A stretch of 46,459 nucleotides of DNA from an uncultured Lachnospiraceae bacterium. Its GTDB lineage: Bacteria > Bacillota > Clostridia > Lachnospirales > Lachnospiraceae. Made by a program: the position numbers and the translations under genes. Shown here piece after piece: positions 45,001 through 46,459 of this stretch. Below the pieces are notes generated by a model. That model searched no databases. It had not been told where the DNA came from and was given only the letters and a program-made list of their open reading frames with translations. The stretch is taken from positions 1-46,459 of the forward strand of contig CANQOK010000012.1 in the NCBI GenBank assembly GCA_947625465.1, written 5' to 3'. Every line of letters starts with the position of its first letter. The first letter of the stretch is position 1.

Positions 45001-46459
45001 GAGTTCAAAGAAGACGCATATTATGTGTGTCATTCCATTATGCAAGAGATCCTATGGAATTCCCATTTGCATAAGTGGAAGGGAAAGGAGAGAAAAGTGA
45101 AAGCCGGAACATTAATTAGAAAGGTCCATATGGATTGTCCATTATGCGGCAAAACGCATGAAGTTGAAGAAAGGAAGCGCTTTGCGACTGTTATTCTGAA
45201 GGGGGATAGGGTAACCTATGAAGAACGGTTTTATTTTTGTGCAAATGCGGATGATGAGGAAAATGAATTTGAAACTGGCTCTATGACAAATGAAAATCTT
45301 CTCAATGCTCGAAATGCGTATCGAGTCAAGCATGGATTGCTTACTTCAAATGAAATTGTTGCGATAAGAGAAAGCTATGGATTATCTCAAGTAGATTTAG
45401 CAAGATTGCTTGGATGGGGAGAAGCTACGATTTCTCGATATGAAAGCAAGGCAATTCAAGATGAAGCGTATGATACTATGCTGCGTCTGATAAAAGATAA
45501 TCCATTACAAGCTTTAGAATTCCTGAAGAAAAATGCTGATAAATTCCCGAGACTTAAGAGAATTGAAATAAGATCCAAAATTGTAGAGAAGTTGGATTCA
45601 TATGGAAAGGAATACCTGACACGACAAGCATTTGAAGGTGAGTATGCAAGTTTTGAAGAACCATCTGATTCGAATGGATTTGTCTTGCTGAACATAGATA
45701 AGATTGAGGCGGCTATTTCTTATATTGCTGAGCAAGTAACGAATTTATTTAAAGTTAAGTTGATGAAAATGCTTTGGTATGCTGATGCATTATCTTATAA
45801 AGAGAGTGGATATGCAATTACCGGACTGGTTTATCGACATAACGAAATGGGCGCACTTCCAATCGGGCATTATAGCCTTATGAATCTCGAAAACTTGAAT
45901 GTTCGTGAGGAAGTAGGCATCAATTATGACTCTATGCTTCATATTTATCCTACAAATGGTATGGACTATAGTGTGCTAAGTAATAAAGATAAAACGGTGC
46001 TGGATACCGTGATAAAGAAATTTAAGAATTATAAAGCTCAAGAAATAGTGAATTATATGCATGAGGAAAAAGCCTATCAAAGAACAAATCTTGGGGAAAT
46101 AATACCGTTTTCATTGGCGAAAGAGATAAAGGATTTCTAATAACGATCTATATCAAGGCATTTCAAGAGGAGAAACCCTTATAATTAGAATACTATTCGT
46201 CTGCTACGGCAATATATTATGGCAGTGCCGGTATAAAAAAGTGTTGAAAAATAAGGGATTTTCTATATTTCTTATATAGTTTTACCAATATTTCCGGAAA
46301 GCCGAACTTGCAAAGTATTTTAATGAGCAATTAAATACTGGAACAAAGTTGCTTGTCGGGAGGAGCTGGAGGCAATTTTGAAGGAGGAATAAGTTTGAAA
46401 CTAAGAGGTGGCGGATAGAGCATAAAATTGAGCATCACAAATAAGCCATCATATGGTGG

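Overview
The window looks like a chromosomal segment of a spore-forming, anaerobic Clostridia member, most like Lachnospiraceae. The evidence is the sporulation genes (spoIIP, gpr, two CotH-type kinases, a GerMN lipoprotein), class III anaerobic ribonucleotide reductase (nrdD/nrdG), strong GGAGG ribosome binding sites, many GTG/TTG starts, and a gene order close to the Firmicutes block comEA-comEC-holA-rpsT-gpr-spoIIP-lepA-hemW. Taxonomy is inferred from gene content only. Most of the window is moderately GC-rich. The last ~2.2 kb (from about 44225) is clearly AT-rich and looks acquired.

Layout. 101-4640: arginine biosynthesis operon argC-argJ-argB-argD. 4724-5152: a short YdcZ-type membrane protein. 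5237-14250: a competence-like run (ComEA lipoprotein, OmpR-type regulator and its kinase, GerMN lipoprotein, ComEC, HolA) ending in a DUF975/CmpB-type membrane fusion. 14311-14574 (minus): rpsT, closed by a shared bidirectional terminator. 14744-18020: nrdD-nrdG-dut behind a promoter carrying three NrdR-box-like sites. 18080-20360 (minus): gpr-spoIIP. 20536-21963: CotH-like kinase. 22024-27930: lepA-hemW-mnmA and a GGDEF protein with an altered signature. 27915-29891 (minus): a second CotH-like protein, a lipoprotein. 30032-33585: a TepA-type ClpP-fold protease, ilvE, then a DUF3737-DUF1275 pair. 33710-39141: a flavodoxin-fold oxidoreductase followed by a 1613-residue phosphorelay protein ending in HD-GYP. 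39205-42227: VanX-like lipoprotein dipeptidase, MATE transporter and MntP. 42373-44224: a promoter with spaced direct repeats, a 17-codon leader ORF, a nitrilase-family amidase and a GNAT protein. 44225-46459: AT-rich region with stem-loops, an MqsR/MqsA-Panacea type toxin-antitoxin module and a broken low-molecular-weight phosphatase gene.

How the parts work together. The arg genes convert N-acetylglutamate to ornithine precursors. nrdDG-dut forms a dNTP supply and hygiene unit (deoxynucleotides plus dUTP removal). ComEA/ComEC form a DNA uptake core with an embedded two-component system. gpr, spoIIP, the CotH proteins and GerMN belong to spore development. The most unusual items are the single-chain Cache-kinase-REC-HPt-REC-HD-GYP protein with an internal kinase relic, the three NrdR-like boxes, the 32-bp-phased direct repeat promoter with leader peptide, and the toxin gene whose reading frame is opened only by a shift at an A7 run.
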